7,820 nucleotides of DNA from Candidatus Hydrogenedentota bacterium (GTDB lineage: Bacteria; Hydrogenedentota; Hydrogenedentia; Hydrogenedentales; CAITNO01): the NCBI GenBank assembly GCA_007124105.1, contig SLFT01000498.1, positions 1 through 7,820 on the forward strand, read 5' to 3'. Numbering within the stretch: the first letter of the stretch is position 1; each line of letters starts with the position of its first letter. The notes below the pieces were generated by a model. The model saw only the letters and a program-made list of their open reading frames with translations, was not told the DNA's origin and searched no databases. Position numbers and translations under genes: made by a program. Below, piece by piece: positions 6,419-7,820 of this stretch.

Positions 6419-7191
6419 TACCCCCGCTTAATGGTTTTATCGGCCATTTTGAAAGCCTGCCGATACATATCCGCGTCGCCTTTCACTGCCACAAAGTCAA
6501 TACGCGCGGCATTCTTTCGTGGCGGTCGCCAGGTGGCGGCGTCGCGCATGGCAAGCACGGAGAATCCCGCCTGTTGCACGGCGTCCTGAATGAACGAGAG
6601 GGGATACACCCGTTCGTACGTGATGGATTCATCGCCTGAATTGATGCGTACACGCGTTTCACATGTTTGGATTTGACGGGCGTAGGTGCTTACCCATGCG
6701 CTTCGGAAACGCCCGTGATTCTCCGTCCAGGACGTATTCTCGAAATGGCTGGCAATCATGCGCTCGGTGACAATATCGAAATAGAACAGGCCGCCGGGCT
6801 GTAACGCGTCGTAAAAAGACTGCATTGCCTGCGCGAAATGGGCCTCTTCCAACAGGAAATTCAGCGAGTCAAACAAACAGGTGATCATCAGGAACCGTTC
6901 GTTAAAGGGCAGTGCGCGGAAATCGCCGCGCACCAGTCGCGGCAACGTGTAGCGATTTCGCGCCACGCGCAACATAGCCTCAGAAAAATCCAGGCCGACA
7001 GAATGCCAGCCATATATGGCCAACCTTTTTACAAGTACGCCCGTACCACAGCCGGCGTCCAGATGCCGAAAACCGGGCGGAAGCATTTCACCGAGCGTGG
7101 TGGTTATATGAAGCCAGCGGGCATAGTCCACATGCGCCATGATTGCGTCGTAATGATTGGCAATGGGCGCAAAGGCGTCCTGGGCCATCAT
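6418..7191 (-). CDS. Class I SAM-dependent methyltransferase
   Basis: The fold is a standard Rossmann-like methyltransferase of 257 residues. Numbered from the chosen start, motif I is LDAGCGTG (44-51), the acidic end of strand 2 is in GLDFS (66-70, D68 for the ribose), RGDFRALPF (88-96) follows, and FDSLNFL (107-113) and LQPGGLFYFDI (130-140) are the later motifs. The C-terminal half, with several beta strands, resembles small-molecule methyltransferases, but no substrate can be named. An ATG at 7215 would add eight residues (MVEDPRKS) and overlap yqeK by 28 bases with no ribosome site. The ATG at 7191 makes a 4-base ATGA overlap with the yqeK stop and is preferred; the next codon is also ATG. 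The gene is followed 12 bases later by the exported hydrolase, so the three minus-strand genes are probably co-translated. Confidence 0.92.
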   Translation of the reverse strand: MMAQDAFAPIANHYDAIMAHVDYARWLHITTTLGEMLPPGFRHLDAGCGTGVLVKRLAIYGWHSVGLDFSEAMLRVARNRYTLPRLVRGDFRALPFNERFLMITCLFDSLNFLLEEAHFAQAMQSFYDALQPGGLFYFDIVTERMIASHFENTSWTENHGRFRSAWVSTYARQIQTCETRVRINSGDESITYERVYPLSFIQDAVQQAGFSVLAMRDAATWRPPRKNAARIDFVAVKGDADMYRQAFKMADKTIKRG

Positions 7192-7772
7192 GCTTTTTCT
7201 CGGGTCTTCAACCATAATAGAAACGCCTGCGTATTCGGGTCCACCACCGTTTTCCTGCGACTGAAAACCGCTTTCATCTCCGCCACATACAGCACCGCGT
7301 CCTCGAAGCCGTTTTTGCGCAACCGCGCGCGCGCCTCGACCGCTTCCGGAAATTTACGCGTTGGTTCGGCGAAGTCCGCCACAAATAGCGCCTGCCCCAG
7401 CGGTTCCAGCGCCGGGCGGCCCGTGGTATGCCAGTAGATGGCCTGGTATACCTCCTCGTTAATGTCAAATTCGCGGCGACAGGTTTCTGCCGCCACCGGT
7501 CCGTGCAATAGTGTTGGCGCCGCCATCTGCGCTTCGCTCAGGGGCAGTCGAAACTGTCGCGCTTGATCCAGCATTTCACTGTCGTCGAGACACCGGCAAA
7601 AATCGTGAAGCAGACCGGCGGCAACGGCATCATCGTGATCAATACCGAGCGACACGGCAAACGAAGCGAGATATTCCGCCGTGAAAATACAATGGCTAAC
7701 CTTGTCCTCGTTCAGCACTTCCCGGAGCCGACGCAAATAGGTCTTCGCCTCCGGCATGTCAGCTATCGGCAC
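7188..7772 (-). CDS. yqeK: YqeK, HD-domain bis(5'-nucleosyl)-tetraphosphatase (symmetrical)
   Basis: The YqeK family hydrolyses diadenosine tetraphosphate to two ADP in the cytoplasm and removes this alarmone-like nucleotide. HD-superfamily metal ligands are visible: H27 (DKVSHC), H56-D57 (AAGLLHDFCR), H90 (LLHGPVAAE), H115 (HTTGRPAL) and D133 (LFVADFAEPTRKFP). The HTTGR and ADFAEPTR signatures are specific to YqeK rather than to HD proteins in general. The GTG at 7772 is preferred as start: AAAGGA on the minus strand ends 7 bases upstream, and the protein is then 194 residues, near the family norm. A TTG at 7793 would add seven residues but contains that ribosome site inside its own coding part. 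The start overlaps the end of a probable nadD, the usual upstream neighbour, and the stop overlaps the methyltransferase start. Confidence 0.9.
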   Translation of the reverse strand: MPIADMPEAKTYLRRLREVLNEDKVSHCIFTAEYLASFAVSLGIDHDDAVAAGLLHDFCRCLDDSEMLDQARQFRLPLSEAQMAAPTLLHGPVAAETCRREFDINEEVYQAIYWHTTGRPALEPLGQALFVADFAEPTRKFPEAVEARARLRKNGFEDAVLYVAEMKAVFSRRKTVVDPNTQAFLLWLKTREKA

Positions 7773-7820
7773 GGTACAATCCTTTCGCGTCAAGTATCGC
7801 TTGTGTCGGCGGCGGCAACA
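7759..7820 (-). CDS. nadD: Probable NadD (nicotinate-nucleotide adenylyltransferase), C-terminal end only
   Basis: A minus-strand frame enters from beyond the window and ends at a TGA at 7761-7759, overlapping the first 14 bases of yqeK. Its visible tail, LPPPTQAILDAKGLYRADS, fits the NadD C-terminus, which usually reads like VPxxVxxYIxxxGLY. NadD joins AMP to nicotinate mononucleotide in NAD synthesis. The nadD-yqeK order is widespread in bacteria, and this supports the call more than the 19 residues alone. Another frame also ends nearby (VAAADTSDT, TGA at 7792-7790) and is the main alternative. Confidence 0.58.
   Translation of the reverse strand, partial: LPPPTQAILDAKGLYRADS
7780..7785 (-). 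promoter_or_regulatory. Ribosome binding site selecting the GTG start of yqeK
   Basis: AAAGGA on the minus strand lies 7 bases before the GTG at 7772-7770 and inside the end of the upstream nadD frame. This spacing argues against the upstream TTG at 7793. Confidence 0.65.

Noticed and set aside
7192..7215. Upstream ATG of the methyltransferase at 7215
   Set aside because: It lacks a ribosome site and enlarges the overlap with yqeK to 28 bases; the ATG at 7191 gives the common ATGA overlap.

Overview
The window looks like chromosomal DNA of a moderately GC-rich, Gram-negative-type environmental bacterium. The gene content points to the Planctomycetota/Verrucomicrobiota/Lentisphaerota group or Hydrogenedentota: a HEAT-repeat protein fused to a DUF1080 (3-keto-disaccharide hydrolase-like) domain, a Tat-exported Gfo/Idh/MocA oxidoreductase, and an exported acetyl-xylan-esterase-like hydrolase. 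This assignment is inference from gene families; there is no rRNA or other phylogenetic marker here.

Plus-strand block (1-4420): the 3' part of the HEAT-DUF1080 gene, then the Tat-signal Gfo/Idh/MocA oxidoreductase 58 bases later, then a membrane-embedded M28-type metallopeptidase. The first two fit a paired role in oxidative glycoside breakdown outside the cytoplasm (oxidise a sugar at C3, then hydrolyse the keto-glycoside). The peptidase need not belong to that pathway. Its catalytic domain is interrupted by transmembrane helices.

Intergenic and accessory stretch (4421-5337): 291 bases without a gene (4421-4711) hold a GGGTGGG-type palindromic repeat, a few weak hairpins and a candidate promoter. 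Next comes an intact UPF0175-family small protein (an antitoxin-type gene), overlapped by a 31-codon remnant of its expected PIN-type (DUF3368-like) toxin. A foldback, MITE-like element of about 183 bases with perfect 21-base terminal inverted repeats and TTAA ends follows. This stretch lies where the two gene blocks converge and looks like a landing site for small mobile sequences.

Minus-strand block (7820-5338, read right to left): the last codons of a probable nadD, overlapping yqeK (HD-domain dinucleoside tetraphosphate hydrolase), then a SAM-dependent methyltransferase joined by an ATGA overlap, then an exported alpha/beta hydrolase 12 bases further on. Spacing indicates one transcription unit. 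The usual nadD-yqeK start is kept, but the common next gene, rsfS, is replaced by the methyltransferase and esterase.

No RNA genes, CRISPR array or intact transposase were seen.
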